Positions 42,466 to 51,554 of a stretch of DNA of 64,000 nucleotides are shown here, in pieces; positions within the stretch are counted from its first letter, which is position 1, and each line of letters starts with the position of its first letter. Origin of the DNA: Nitriliruptoraceae bacterium. Lineage in GTDB: Bacteria > Actinomycetota > Nitriliruptoria > Nitriliruptorales > Nitriliruptoraceae. Made by a program: the position numbers and the translations under genes. The stretch covers positions 1 to 64,000 of the forward strand of contig PXDB01000053.1 of assembly GCA_003565155.1 (NCBI GenBank). Reading direction: 5' to 3'. Below the pieces are notes generated by a model. The model was not told the origin of the DNA and did no database searches. It was given only the letters and a program-made list of their open reading frames with translations.

Positions 42466-42717
42466 GTGAACGCAGTCCTGCGCAGGATGGTCGCCGCAGC
42501 CGCAGCGGCAGCCGCCGCGGTCGCCGCGCGCCAGGCCGCCGAGCTCGGATGGACGCTGGTCAAGGACGAGCCGCCGCCGACGGCGGAGGGTGTCCGGGGT
42601 GACACCGAGCTGCGCGACCTCCTCCTGTGGTCGGCGATCGTCGCGGGCGCCGTGGTCATCGCCCGCAAGGTCGTGTCCCAGCGCGCGGAGGAGCTGCTGG
42701 GCTCCGACGACGGCTGA
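42466..42717 (+). CDS. DUF4235-like small membrane protein
   Basis: An 83-residue protein with two hydrophobic segments: an Ala-rich N-terminal one (AAAAAAAAAVAARQAAELGWTLV when read with its flanks) and LLLWSAIVAGAVVIARKVV near the C-terminus, separated by DEPPPTAEG. This organisation matches actinobacterial DUF4235 proteins of unknown function. GTG at 42466 has GGAGG five bases upstream, preferred to a GTG at 42460. Convergent with the methyltransferase. Confidence 0.6.
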   Translation: MNAVLRRMVAAAAAAAAAVAARQAAELGWTLVKDEPPPTAEGVRGDTELRDLLLWSAIVAGAVVIARKVVSQRAEELLGSDDG

Positions 42718-42727
42718 GCGGCCCGGT

Positions 42728-43501
42728 TCAGGTGTGCGGCGCAGGGGCCAGCGGGAGGCCGCCACCGCGCGGAGGCGTCCCGTGGGGGCGCTGGAAGGTC
42801 AGCCGGGCCTCGAACACCGGCCCGGCCGCAGGCCCTGGGTGCTCCAGTGCGACCCGCACCAGCTCGGCCGTCCGGTAGGTCGCCAGCTCGCTGGGCGCCT
42901 GGGGCCAGGGCGGCCCCTGGTCCGTGGTCAGGTCCGCCTGCTGACCGGCGAGCAGCGTGATCGCGACCACCACCCCACCCGCGCGTGCAAGGCCCCCGAC
43001 CGCGGCCATCGCGGCGTCGCGGACCACACCCGGCAGCCAGGGCACGGTGTGCACCTCCACGACCAGGTCGAAGGCACCCTGCAGGTCCTCGGGGAGCGCC
43101 AGGAGGTCCGCTGTCCGCCACCGCGCGACGGCCGGCGCACGTTCCGCAGCCCAGGTGACCGCGGTCGGTGCGACGTCGAAGGCGGTCACCTCGTACCCGG
43201 CCTCGGCCACCGCCTGCGCATCGTCACCCAAGCCGCAGCCGACGACCACGGCGCGGGGACCCGGCGGCGTGGTGAGCGGCTGCGCCAGCCAGTCCAGCAG
43301 GTAGGGGTGCGGCGCAGCGTGCAGCCAGGGCAGGCCCACACCCTCGTCACGACACAGGCGGTAGGCCGCGTCGAACCAACCGCTCGGCGCTCCCCGCGCG
43401 AGATGGTGCTCGAGTTGCGCGCGGACCCGCGGGTCGAGGGCGGCGGTCGCCGACGGCGGATCGGCTGCCCGACGGCGGCGCCACCGGCGTCGCCGGGTCA
43501 C
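42728..43501 (-). CDS. SAM-dependent methyltransferase (class I)
   Basis: A 257-residue methyltransferase. A basic N-terminal stretch (RRRRWRRRR) is followed by the SAM motif VVVGCGLGDDAQAVAEAG, VTAFDVAPTAV (acidic loop) and FDLVVEVHTV. The substrate is unknown; the profile resembles thiopurine- or small-molecule-type enzymes. The GTG overlaps the ferredoxin stop by four bases (GTGA), so it is probably the last gene of the ferredoxin transcript. The frame continues upstream antisense-like inside the ferredoxin gene and is not part of this protein. Confidence 0.8.
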   Translation of the reverse strand: MTRRRRWRRRRAADPPSATAALDPRVRAQLEHHLARGAPSGWFDAAYRLCRDEGVGLPWLHAAPHPYLLDWLAQPLTTPPGPRAVVVGCGLGDDAQAVAEAGYEVTAFDVAPTAVTWAAERAPAVARWRTADLLALPEDLQGAFDLVVEVHTVPWLPGVVRDAAMAAVGGLARAGGVVVAITLLAGQQADLTTDQGPPWPQAPSELATYRTAELVRVALEHPGPAAGPVFEARLTFQRPHGTPPRGGGLPLAPAPHT

Positions 43502-43824
43502 GCGATCTCGTACGCCGCCACCTTGGGATGGTCGGCACCGGAAGCTCCCACGCTGCCCGCACCGCCGGGCGAGCCGAGCCCCGTCACGGCAGGATCGAAG
43601 TACTCCGCGTTCAGCTTGGTGAACTCCGACCACTCCTCGGGGACGTCGTCGGCGTAGAAGATGGCCTCGACCGGGCAGGCTGGCTCGCAGGCGCCGCAGT
43701 CGATGCACTCGCTGGGGTGGATGTAGAGCATCCGGTCCCCCTCGTAGATGCAGTCGACCGGGCACTCCTCCACGCAGGCCTTGTCCTTGACATCCATGCA
43801 GGGCTCAGCGATCACGTAGGTCAC
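43498..43824 (-). CDS. fdxA: 7Fe ferredoxin (FdxA type), copy 1
   Basis: A 108-residue [3Fe-4S][4Fe-4S] ferredoxin. Cluster ligands are in [19 protein letters not shown] and [14 protein letters not shown]-terminal tail ([15 protein letters not shown]) is typical of actinobacterial FdxA. GTG start. It is about 80% identical by eye to the gene at 43976, pointing to a tandem duplication. Overlaps the methyltransferase start. Confidence 0.93.
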   Translation of the reverse strand: MTYVIAEPCMDVKDKACVEECPVDCIYEGDRMLYIHPSECIDCGACEPACPVEAIFYADDVPEEWSEFTKLNAEYFDPAVTGLGSPGGAGSVGASGADHPKVAAYEIA

Positions 43825-43860
43825 CGGACGCTCCTCGGGGCCGTGGTGTGGGGCGGGCGG

Positions 43861-43866
43861 AGTCTA
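43861..43866 (-). promoter_or_regulatory. Candidate -10 box (TAGACT) for ferredoxin copy 1
   Basis: TAGACT on the minus strand lies 37 bases before the GTG at 43824, between the two ferredoxin genes and after the terminator-like hairpin of copy 2. Confidence 0.45.
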
Positions 43867-43923
43867 ACGAGCCCTGCCGCCGGGGTCGCGCTCCCCGATG
43901 CGCGGTTCCGTGCGGGAACATGA

Positions 43924-43956
43924 CGACGGCGCGCGACGTGGTATCGCGCGCCGTCG
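43924..43956 (-). terminator. Perfect 13-bp hairpin after ferredoxin copy 2
   Basis: CGACGGCGCGCGA (43924-43936) pairs with TCGCGCGCCGTCG (43944-43956) around a seven-base loop, 20 bases after the stop of copy 2 on the minus strand. It separates the two ferredoxin genes, so each probably has its own transcript. Confidence 0.75.
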
Positions 43957-43975
43957 AACCACGACCCCTCGGGCG

Positions 43976-44299
43976 TCAGCCCTCCCAGGCGGCGATCGTG
44001 GGGTGATCCTTGCCGGCGGCACCCACCGCGGCGGCGCCCCCGGGAGACCCGAGGCCGGTGACCTCGTCCTCGAAGAAGTCGGCGTTCAGCTTGGTGAACT
44101 CCGTCCACTCGTCCGGCACGTCGTCCTCGTAGAAGATGGCCTCCACCGGGCAGACGGGCTCACACGCGCCGCAATCGATGCACTCCGTGGGGTGGATGTA
44201 GAGCATCCGGTCCCCCTCGTAGATGCAGTCGACAGGGCACTCCTCGACGCACGCCTTGTCGGTGACATCGATGCAGGGTTCAGCGATCACATACGTCAA
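43976..44299 (-). CDS. 7Fe ferredoxin (FdxA type), copy 2
   Basis: A 107-residue paralogue of copy 1 with all cluster cysteines ([31 protein letters not shown]). The best start is a TTG at 44299, six bases after AGGAGGT; the matching codon of copy 1 is GTG. A longer frame to 44404 has no family similarity. More acidic than copy 1 in the C-terminal part. A TACAGT box on the minus strand at 44376-44381 could be its promoter. Confidence 0.9.
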   Translation of the reverse strand: MTYVIAEPCIDVTDKACVEECPVDCIYEGDRMLYIHPTECIDCGACEPVCPVEAIFYEDDVPDEWTEFTKLNADFFEDEVTGLGSPGGAAAVGAAGKDHPTIAAWEG

Positions 44300-44467
44300 A
44301 CCGGACCTCCTGGTCTCCAACTCGCCACCCGCGTCTGCGCTGATCGACGACCGGCACCTCGTGGGCGTACATGTGACTGTAGGCACAACCGCCGTCGTGC
44401 GCACGTCAGGTCGACCTCACCTCGCGTTGGCGGACAGCAGGTGCGCGCGACGTACACCCCCGCAACC

Positions 44468-44473
44468 TAGGCT
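44468..44473 (+). promoter_or_regulatory. Candidate -10 box (TAGGCT) of the ppk operon
   Basis: TAGGCT lies 121 bases before the ppk ATG, giving a leader of about 110 bases. The 289-bp region between ferredoxin copy 2 and ppk otherwise contains only the divergent TACAGT box. Confidence 0.4.
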
Positions 44474-44588
44474 TGCTGCTCCACGACGCTCACGACGGGC
44501 CCGATGCCCGGTCGCACGGGAGGCGGCGGCTGTACGAGCACGCGGATCCACGGTCGCACGGATCCACGACCACGGAGGCAGCACACAC

Positions 44589-46883
44589 ATGGCGGAGGCT
44601 GGCGGGGCACGGGGTTTCGGGCGCTGGCTGTGGTGGCGGCGACGCGCCCGCGAGGCCGCGGTCGACGAACCCGTCACCGCGTCCCGTCCCGCCGTCGCGG
44701 ACCCACGGGGCGAAGCGGAGCCGGTGGAGTCCCGGCTGCCCACCGACCCCCTCGATGCCGTACTGGTCCCCGGCGAGGTCACGCGCAGCCTGGCCCACCC
44801 CCGAGAGGCCTCGATCGACATCCTCGGCGCCCACCCCCACCCCCTCGAGGAGGTGCGCTACCTCAACCGTGAGCTGTCCTGGACCCAGTTCAACGAGCGC
44901 GTCCTGGCGCTGGCGGAGGACCCCGAGCTCCCCCTGCTCGAGCGCGCCAAGTTCCTGGCCATCTTCCAGACCAACCTCGACGAGTTCGTCCAGGTCCGGG
45001 TCGCCGGGCTCAAGGAGCAGCAGGCTGCCGAGGTGTCCGGCAACAACCCGGACGGCATGAGCCCCGGCCAGCAGCTCCGCGCCCTCGACGAGGTCATGGC
45101 CGAGCTCGCGACCCGCCACAGCCGGATCTTCAACGACCAGCTGGTCCCGGCCCTGTCAGAGGTCGGGGTGCGCTTCTGCGACGTCGACGATCTCGACGAG
45201 GCGGACCGTGCCCACCTCCAGGCGATCTTCGAGGAGCGGGTCTTCCCCGTGCTCACACCCCTGGCGGTCGATCCGGCCCACCCCTTCCCCTACATCTCCA
45301 ACCTGTCGATGAACCTGGCGGTCCTGGTCAGCGAGCCCGGCACCGACGAGCGACGCTTCGCCCGGGTGAAGGTCCCGCCGGTCCTGCCGCGGTTCCTGAT
45401 CATGCCCGACGGCGAGCGGTTCGTGCCGCTCGAGCAGGTGATCGACGCCAACCTCGACCGGCTGTTCCCGGGGCTCGAGGTTCTCGACCACCACGTCTTC
45501 CGCGTCACCCGCAACGCCGACTTCGAGGTGGAGGAGGAGGAGGCCGACGACCTGCTGCTGGCGATCGAGACGGAGCTGACCCGGCGCCGCTTCGGCCGGG
45601 TGGTCCGTCTCGAGGTCACCCCCGACATGAGCGAGGAGGCGCTCGACCTGCTGGTGCGCGAGCTCAACATCGAGCACGCCGATGTCATGGAGCTGCCCGG
45701 TCCCCTCGACCTCAGCGGCCTGTGGTCGCTGTACGACCTCGACCGCCCCGATCTCAAGCAGCCCTCCTTCACCCCCACCACCCAGCCCCTCCTGGCGGAG
45801 GCCGCCACCTCCGACCTCGACATCTTCGAGGTGCTCGGCCACGCCGACGTGCTGGTGCAGCACCCCTACGACGCCTTCGGGACCTCCGTACAGGCCTTCA
45901 TCGAGCAGGCCGCCCGCGATCCGGACGTGCTCGCGATCAAGCAGACGCTGTACCGCACCTCCGGACCGGGCAGCCCCGTCATCCGGGCGTTGCTGGACGC
46001 CGCGGAGGAGGGCAAGCAGGTCGTGGCGCTGGTGGAGCTCAAGGCCCGGTTCGACGAGAAGGCCAACATCGAGTGGGCCCGGGCGCTGGAGGAGGCCGGC
46101 GTCCACGTGGCCTACGGGGTGGTTGGGCTGAAGACCCACACCAAGATCGCCCTGGTGGTGCGCAGCGAGTCCGGCCGGATCCGCCGCTACGCCCACATCG
46201 GCACCGGCAACTACAACGACAAGACCGCCCGGATCTACGAGGACATCGGGCTGCTGACCGCGGACCCCGACCTCGGGCAGGACCTGAGCGATCTGTTCAA
46301 CGTGCTGACCGGCTACTCCAAGCAGTCGGAGTACCGCAAGCTGGTGGTGGCCCCCACCACCTTCCGGTCACGGATGCTGGAGCTGATCGCCCGGGAACGT
46401 GACGCCGAGGACGGCCACATCCTCGCGAAGATGAACAGCCTGGTCGACGGCCAGGTGATCGAGGCGCTCTACGACGCCGCGGCCACCGGCACCCGGATCG
46501 AGTTGATCGTGCGCGGCATCTGCTGCCTGCGCCCGGGCGTCCCGGGGCTGTCCGAGACCATCACGGTGCGCTCGATCGTGGGTCGCTATCTCGAGCACTC
46601 CCGCATCTTCCGGTTCGGTTCGCAGCAGCGCGGCCGCGACTACCTGATCGGCTCCGGGGACTGGATGACCCGCAACCTCTCGCGTCGGGTGGAGGCGATC
46701 ACGCCCGTGGAGGACCCCCGGCTCAAGCTCCGGCTCGAGGAGATCCTGCAGATCAACCTCGCCGACGACGTGCTGGCGTGGGAGCTCGGACCGGACGCCC
46801 GGTGGCGACGGGTCCCGACCTCCCGCGGCATCGACACCCACCTGACCCTGCAGGAACGCGCGCGACAGCGAGGTGGTGCATGA
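44589..46883 (+). CDS. ppk: Polyphosphate kinase 1
   Basis: A 764-residue PPK1 that builds polyphosphate from ATP. The first 95 residues are a variable, Arg- and Pro-rich extension; the core begins at RYLNRELSWTQFNERVLA. Catalytic features include the autophosphorylated His in LKTHTKIAL, the HPYDAF and RTSGPGSP segments, HIGTGNYND, and a second phospholipase-D-like half ending with LIGSGDWMTRNL. The stop overlaps the Nudix ATG. Ppk followed by MutT1-type genes is the same order as in Mycobacterium tuberculosis (Rv2984-Rv2985). Confidence 0.95.
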   Translation: MAEAGGARGFGRWLWWRRRAREAAVDEPVTASRPAVADPRGEAEPVESRLPTDPLDAVLVPGEVTRSLAHPREASIDILGAHPHPLEEVRYLNRELSWTQFNERVLALAEDPELPLLERAKFLAIFQTNLDEFVQVRVAGLKEQQAAEVSGNNPDGMSPGQQLRALDEVMAELATRHSRIFNDQLVPALSEVGVRFCDVDDLDEADRAHLQAIFEERVFPVLTPLAVDPAHPFPYISNLSMNLAVLVSEPGTDERRFARVKVPPVLPRFLIMPDGERFVPLEQVIDANLDRLFPGLEVLDHHVFRVTRNADFEVEEEEADDLLLAIETELTRRRFGRVVRLEVTPDMSEEALDLLVRELNIEHADVMELPGPLDLSGLWSLYDLDRPDLKQPSFTPTTQPLLAEAATSDLDIFEVLGHADVLVQHPYDAFGTSVQAFIEQAARDPDVLAIKQTLYRTSGPGSPVIRALLDAAEEGKQVVALVELKARFDEKANIEWARALEEAGVHVAYGVVGLKTHTKIALVVRSESGRIRRYAHIGTGNYNDKTARIYEDIGLLTADPDLGQDLSDLFNVLTGYSKQSEYRKLVVAPTTFRSRMLELIARERDAEDGHILAKMNSLVDGQVIEALYDAAATGTRIELIVRGICCLRPGVPGLSETITVRSIVGRYLEHSRIFRFGSQQRGRDYLIGSGDWMTRNLSRRVEAITPVEDPRLKLRLEEILQINLADDVLAWELGPDARWRRVPTSRGIDTHLTLQERARQRGGA

Positions 46884-47338
46884 CCGAGCAGAGGCTGCTG
46901 ACCCACCACTGGGAGGGCACGCCGGACGTGGAGGCCGCCGGCGGGGTGGTGCTGCGCGAGGCCGACGGCGTGCAGCAGGTGCTGGTGGTCCACCGGGTGC
47001 GCTACGGCGACTGGTCCCTGCCGAAGGGCAAGCTGGACCCCGGTGAGACCCACGGGCCCGCCGCGGTGCGGGAGGTGGCCGAGGAGACCGGCGTGGATGC
47101 GGACGTCGAGCAGGAGCTGCGTCAGGCCATCTACCCGGTGCCCGCAGGCACGAAGCGGGTGCGGTGGTTCCTGATGGCGCCGGCGGCGGGCGACCCCGAG
47201 CAGCGCCCCGCCGACCGTGAGGTCGACGTCGCCCGGTGGGTCGGCGTGGAGGACGCCGTGCAGCTGCTGACCTACCCCACCGACGCGGAACTGCTCGCCG
47301 ACGCCGTGGCGCTGCGTGCACAGGGAGGTGCATCGTGA
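46880..47338 (+). CDS. Nudix hydrolase, MutT1 N-domain-like
   Basis: A 152-residue Nudix hydrolase. The Nudix box is complete (GKLDPGETHGPAAVREVAEETGV). Preceding SLPKG and the AAGGVVLRE strand are typical of the N-terminal half of mycobacterial MutT1, which removes 8-oxo-GTP and cleaves diadenosine polyphosphates. Here the partner histidine-phosphatase domain is encoded by the next, overlapping gene. ATG overlaps the ppk stop by four bases. Confidence 0.9.
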   Translation: MTEQRLLTHHWEGTPDVEAAGGVVLREADGVQQVLVVHRVRYGDWSLPKGKLDPGETHGPAAVREVAEETGVDADVEQELRQAIYPVPAGTKRVRWFLMAPAAGDPEQRPADREVDVARWVGVEDAVQLLTYPTDAELLADAVALRAQGGAS

Positions 47339-47799
47339 CCCTGCTCCTCGTGCGGCACGCCGACGCCGGTGACCGTGCCGCCTGGACCGGCGACGATCTC
47401 GAGCGACCGCTGAGCGCGACGGGACGGCAACAGTCGGCGGCGCTGGCCAGCCTCCACGCGGACCGCCCCCTCGATGCGATCCTCTCCAGCCCGGCCCGGC
47501 GCTGCCTGGACACCGTGGCACCGCTGGCCGAGGCCCACGGGCTGCCGGTCGAGCCTGCCGACGCCCTCGCCGAGGGCGCCAGCTTCCAGGAGATCGATCG
47601 TCTCCTGACCCGCTTCGCCGCCACCGAGGTGCTGCTGTGCAGCCACGCCGACGTGATCGGGGCGGCGTTGACGGCCCTGTGGCGGCGCGGACACCTGCCC
47701 GAACGGCCGAACGCCCGCAAGGTGGCCACCTGGGTCGTCGAGGGTGGCTGGCCCGACCCCAGCCGCGTGGAGCTGGTGGCACCCCCCGGTGCCGGGTGA
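47335..47799 (+). CDS. SixA-like histidine phosphatase, MutT1 C-domain-like
   Basis: A 154-residue phosphohistidine phosphatase-type protein: the RHG-like LVRHADAG at the N-terminus, LSSPARRCLDT and CSHADV near the end give the catalytic His residues. It corresponds to the C-terminal domain of MutT1 or to SixA. GTG overlaps the Nudix stop (GTGA), so the two domains may act together as a split MutT1. The following Ppx gene starts two bases after the stop. Confidence 0.87.
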   Translation: MTLLLVRHADAGDRAAWTGDDLERPLSATGRQQSAALASLHADRPLDAILSSPARRCLDTVAPLAEAHGLPVEPADALAEGASFQEIDRLLTRFAATEVLLCSHADVIGAALTALWRRGHLPERPNARKVATWVVEGGWPDPSRVELVAPPGAG

Positions 47800-47800
47800 C

Positions 47801-49317
47801 GTGCGGGTCGCGGTCCTCGACCTCGGCAGCAACTCCTTCCACGTGCTCGTCGCGGACATCGACGGGCACCACATCCGCCCCGTCCTGCGCGAACGGGAGA
47901 TGCTCCACCTCGGCCGTGCCGTGGCCTCGACGGGCCGTGTCGGCGCGGCGCTGCAGGAGGAGGCCGTCCGGGTGGTCGCCCACCTCGGCGAACTGGCCCG
48001 GCGCAGCGGCGCCGGTGAGCTGCTGGCCGTGGCCACCGCGGCGCTGCGCGACGCGCCTGACGGCGAGGACGTGCTGACGGCGCTGTCCGCAGCGGCCCAC
48101 TGCGAGATCCGGGTGCTCGACGGGCTCGAGGAGGCCCGGCTGGCCTACCTCGGGGTCCGGGGGGCGGTCGCGGTCACCGAGGAGCCGGTGCTGGTGCTCG
48201 ACCTCGGCGGCGGCTCCCTGGAGCTGGCGGTCGGGGTGGGGGCGACCACCGACTGGGCCGCCAGCGTGCCCCTGGGGGTGAGCCGGCTGTCCGCGCTGGT
48301 GGACCAGGATCCACCCGGCCGTGCGGAGCTCCGGCTCCTGCGTGACCACGTCGACGCCGCGCTCGCGCCGCTGGCCGCACCCCTGGTGGCCCACCCGACG
48401 GCCACCACCGTGGCCGTCGGCGGCACGGTCCGTGCGCTGGCGCGGGTCGCCGCCGCGGAGGAGGACCGGTGGTTGCCGGCGACCCTGAACCAGCTGCGAC
48501 TGCGGCGTGCCACCCTCGAACGGCTCCGGGACCGGCTGACCAGCGTGGACGTGGTCACCCGGGGCCGGATCCCCGGCATGAAGGCGCACCGGGCCGACCA
48601 TCTCCACGTCGCCGCGGTGGTCGTGACCCGCGTGCTGGAACGGCTCGGCTGTCCGCGGATCACCGTCAGCGACTGGGGCCTGCGCGAGGGCCTGCTCCTC
48701 GACCGCTTCGGCCTGGTGCCCCCCTGGATCCCGTGCAGCTGCGTGCCGAGCAGGTCGCGCGGCTGCGCTGGAGCTTCCTCGGCGACGACCCCCACCCCGG
48801 ACACGTCGCGCGGCTCGCGGCACAGCTGTTCGACGGCACCCGGGCCCTCCACGGCCTGCAGGAGCTCGACCGCGAGCTGCTCCAGCACGCCGCGGCGCTG
48901 CACACGATCGGTGAGGCCCTGGCGCTGCGACGCCAGCACCTCCACGGCGCCTACCTGGTGGAGAACGCGGAGCTGCGTGGCTTCGACCCGACGGAGACCG
49001 CGATCCTGGCGACGCTGGTGCGGTTCCACCGCTCCCGGGGCATCTCCATCGACCATCCGCCCTACGCTGGACTGTCCGCTACCGATCGCCGACGGACCGA
49101 ACGCCTGCTGGCACTGCTGCAGGTCGCGGACGGCCTGGACCGCGCCCACGACCAGGCCGTCACCGGTGTCGAGGTCCGCCACGACGAGGAGGTGGTGGAG
49201 CTCGCCCTGACCGGAGGCGGCCTCCACGTCACCGAGGCCGAGCTGGCCCGCAAGCTCCGGCTGTTCAGCCGGGCGTTCGACGTGGAGGTCCGTGTGCACG
49301 ACCTGGCAGCCCGATGA
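47801..49317 (+). pseudogene. ppx: Ppx/GppA exopolyphosphatase-pppGpp phosphatase, interrupted by a frameshift
   Basis: Homology continues across a frame change. The first part (47801 to about 48724) is the Ppx/GppA actin-like domain (LDLGSNSFH, LDLGGGSLEL, VAVGGTVRAL, WGLREGLLLD). The second part (about 48725-49317) is the family's C-terminal HD-like helical domain (HAAALHTIGE, LLALLQVADGLDRAHD). They meet at a run of six C at 48719-48724; one more C would join them. Without correction, frame one reads on into nonsense to 49210. It may be a sequencing error, a real mutation or slippage. GTG at 47801; 47789 is an alternative. The last codons overlap the next Nudix gene. Confidence 0.85.
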
Positions 49318-50075
49318 CCGAGGAACCCCCCGCGCGTGCGCCGAGGATCCATCAGCTGCGCGCGCGTTACGCACGACGGGTCACCCCTGCGCACATCGGC
49401 GAGCGCGTCTCCGTCCGACGGTTGGTCGACGATCCTGCACGCGGTCCCGTGCAGAGCGACGTGGTGGGACGGCTGGTTGGTGCCGACACCGAGGCCCTGC
49501 TGGTGGTGGACCGTGACGGACAGCTCACGGTGGTGGACACCGCCCGCGTCGTGGCCTCCCGGGTGGTGCCCGCTCACCCCCGGTTCACGCCGGAGCCCTT
49601 CGTCGGCACCCCCGAGGCACCCCTGGTGCGCGAGGCGGCACGGGTCCTGCTGCTCGACGCGGCGGACCGCGTGCTGCTGGTCGCCCACGCCCCCGACGCG
49701 CAGCGCACGGTGTGGACCGCACCGGGAGGGGGCCTGCGACCGGAGGAGGCCCACGCCGACGCTGCAGCGCGCGAGCTCCGGGAGGAGATCGGGGTCGAGG
49801 CCACGCTGGGGTCCTGGATCTGGTCCCGACGGGTGACCTTCACCTTCCGGGGCTGCACCATCGACCAGTCGGAGCGGTGGTTCCTCGGCCGGGTCGAGGG
49901 TGCCGACACCGACGACGCCCCACTCGACGATCCGGGGGCCGTCCGCGCCCGCTGGTGGGAGGCGGGCGAGCTCGAGACCACCGACGCCGACCTGGCACCC
50001 GCGGCGCTGTACACCCACCTGCAGCGGCTGCTGACCGACGGTCCCCCTGCCACCCCCGTGGACGTCGGCCGCTGA
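49314..50075 (+). CDS. Nudix hydrolase with an N-terminal SH3-like domain
   Basis: A 253-residue protein. Residues about 20-95 form a beta-rich SH3-like domain (HIGERVSVRRLVDD, VQSDVVGRLVG, LLVVDRDG) that resembles the N-terminal domain of the mycobacterial acetyltransferase Rv0428c. Residues about 105-250 are a Nudix domain with GGGLRPEEAHADAAARELREEIGV. The fusion is unusual to me. ATG overlaps the Ppx stop, so this is the last gene of the ppk operon. Ends four bases from convergent pyruvate kinase. Confidence 0.75.
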   Translation: MTEEPPARAPRIHQLRARYARRVTPAHIGERVSVRRLVDDPARGPVQSDVVGRLVGADTEALLVVDRDGQLTVVDTARVVASRVVPAHPRFTPEPFVGTPEAPLVREAARVLLLDAADRVLLVAHAPDAQRTVWTAPGGGLRPEEAHADAAARELREEIGVEATLGSWIWSRRVTFTFRGCTIDQSERWFLGRVEGADTDDAPLDDPGAVRARWWEAGELETTDADLAPAALYTHLQRLLTDGPPATPVDVGR

Positions 50076-50078
50076 CGC

Positions 50079-51524
50079 CTAGTTGACCAGCTCACCGATC
50101 CGGTGCGCGATCACCCGGTTGGTGCCACCCCGGCCACCGGGGATACCGGAGACGATGACCACCGTGTCGCCGAGACGCCCGAGCCCCCGGTCGATGCACA
50201 GCTGGTCGGCCGCCACGATCAGGGCGTTGGACTGGCCCTGCTCCGCGGTCGCGACCCCCTCGACGCCCCACATCAGGGGGAGCCGTGTGAGGGTGTCGGC
50301 CTCGCTCGTGAAGCCGATCAGGGGGCGTTGCGGCCGGTACTTGGACACCAGGAGCACCGAGTTGCCGGAGAAGCTGAAGACCAGGATGGCCTTCGCATCG
50401 AGATCGTCGGCGATCTGGACGGCGGCCTTGGCCACCACCGAGCCCACCACGTCCCGGGTCTCGGGGTAGACCTGGTGCACCCGGTGGGGCTCGAGCTCTG
50501 CCATCTCGATGATCCTGGCCATGGTGCGCACCGCCTCCACCGGGTAACGGCCGGCGGCGGTCTCCCCCGACAGCATCACCGCATCGGTGCCGTCGAAGAT
50601 CGCGTTGGCCACGTCGGAGGCCTCGGCGCGGGTGGGCCGGGGGCTGCGCATCATCGAGTCCAGCATCTCCGTGGCGGTGATGACCGGTCGGGACCAGCGG
50701 TTGGCCAGGTCGATCATCTCCTTCTGGATCTCCGGGACCCGCTCGGGCCCGATCTCGACGCCGAGGTCGCCACGAGCGACCATGATGGCATCGGCGGCCT
50801 CGACGATCTCATCGAGGTGATCGACCGCCTCGGGTCGCTCGAGCTTCGCGACGATGGGCTGCCGGCCGCCGCGGGAGGCGATCAGCTCCCTGAGCTCCCG
50901 GATGTCGGCGGCACGGCGCACGAAGGACAGGGCGACCCAGTCGACACCCAACTCCACCATGGTGGCCACGTCCTCACGATCCTTGTCGGTCATGGAGGAG
51001 GCGGACACCGCGACGCCTGGCAGGTTGACGCCCTTCTTCGACCTGGCCAGCCCCCCGACCACCACGCGGGCGCGCACCCGGTCGCCCTCGACGCCGGAGA
51101 CCACGGTGCGCAGCAGGCCGTCGTCCATCAGGATCAGGGAGCCGGTCTCCACATCGTCGGCGAGGTGCTCGTACACCACGGGCAGGCAGGGCACTCCACC
51201 GTCCTGGTAGCTGTCGAGGGCGTCGCTGCCGGAGACGAACACCACCTCCTGGCCCTCGCAGAGCTCGACACCGGGGTCCGGCACCGAGCCCAGTCGGATC
51301 TTCGGACCCTGGAGGTCACCGAGCGAGCCGATCACGCGGCCGAGTTCGTCGGCGATGCGGTGGACGCGGCCGAGTCGTTCGCGGTGCTCCTCCTTGGTGC
51401 CGTGGGAGAAGTTGAGCCGGACCACGTCGACGCCGGCAGCCAGCGCAGCACGCAGTCGGTCCTGGTCATCGAGAGCGGGGCCGAGGGGGGCGACGATCTT
51501 GGCACGGCGCACGTTGTTCCTCAC
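50079..51524 (-). CDS. pyk: Pyruvate kinase
   Basis: A 481-residue pyruvate kinase that makes pyruvate and ATP from PEP and ADP. The barrel motifs are present: VVRLNFSHG, SLGDLQGPKIR, IVAKLERPEAV, IMVARGDLGVE and the MLSGETAAGRYP segment; the C-terminal regulatory domain follows. The GTG at 51524 lacks a Shine-Dalgarno, while a GTG at 51512 has AGGA at suitable distance, so the true start may be four codons later. The start of the protein (RRAKIVAPLGPA) is slightly unusual where TKIVCTIGPA is typical. Confidence 0.94.
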   Translation of the reverse strand: MRNNVRRAKIVAPLGPALDDQDRLRAALAAGVDVVRLNFSHGTKEEHRERLGRVHRIADELGRVIGSLGDLQGPKIRLGSVPDPGVELCEGQEVVFVSGSDALDSYQDGGVPCLPVVYEHLADDVETGSLILMDDGLLRTVVSGVEGDRVRARVVVGGLARSKKGVNLPGVAVSASSMTDKDREDVATMVELGVDWVALSFVRRAADIRELRELIASRGGRQPIVAKLERPEAVDHLDEIVEAADAIMVARGDLGVEIGPERVPEIQKEMIDLANRWSRPVITATEMLDSMMRSPRPTRAEASDVANAIFDGTDAVMLSGETAAGRYPVEAVRTMARIIEMAELEPHRVHQVYPETRDVVGSVVAKAAVQIADDLDAKAILVFSFSGNSVLLVSKYRPQRPLIGFTSEADTLTRLPLMWGVEGVATAEQGQSNALIVAADQLCIDRGLGRLGDTVVIVSGIPGGRGGTNRVIAHRIGELVN

Positions 51525-51554
51525 GGGACGGCAGCAGGAGGGGTGCTACCACCC

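Noticed and set aside
48725-49210. Alternative that the Ppx gene simply continues in its first frame to 49210
   Set aside because: After 48724 frame one turns into Ser/Thr/Arg-rich nonsense while the true family sequence continues in another frame.
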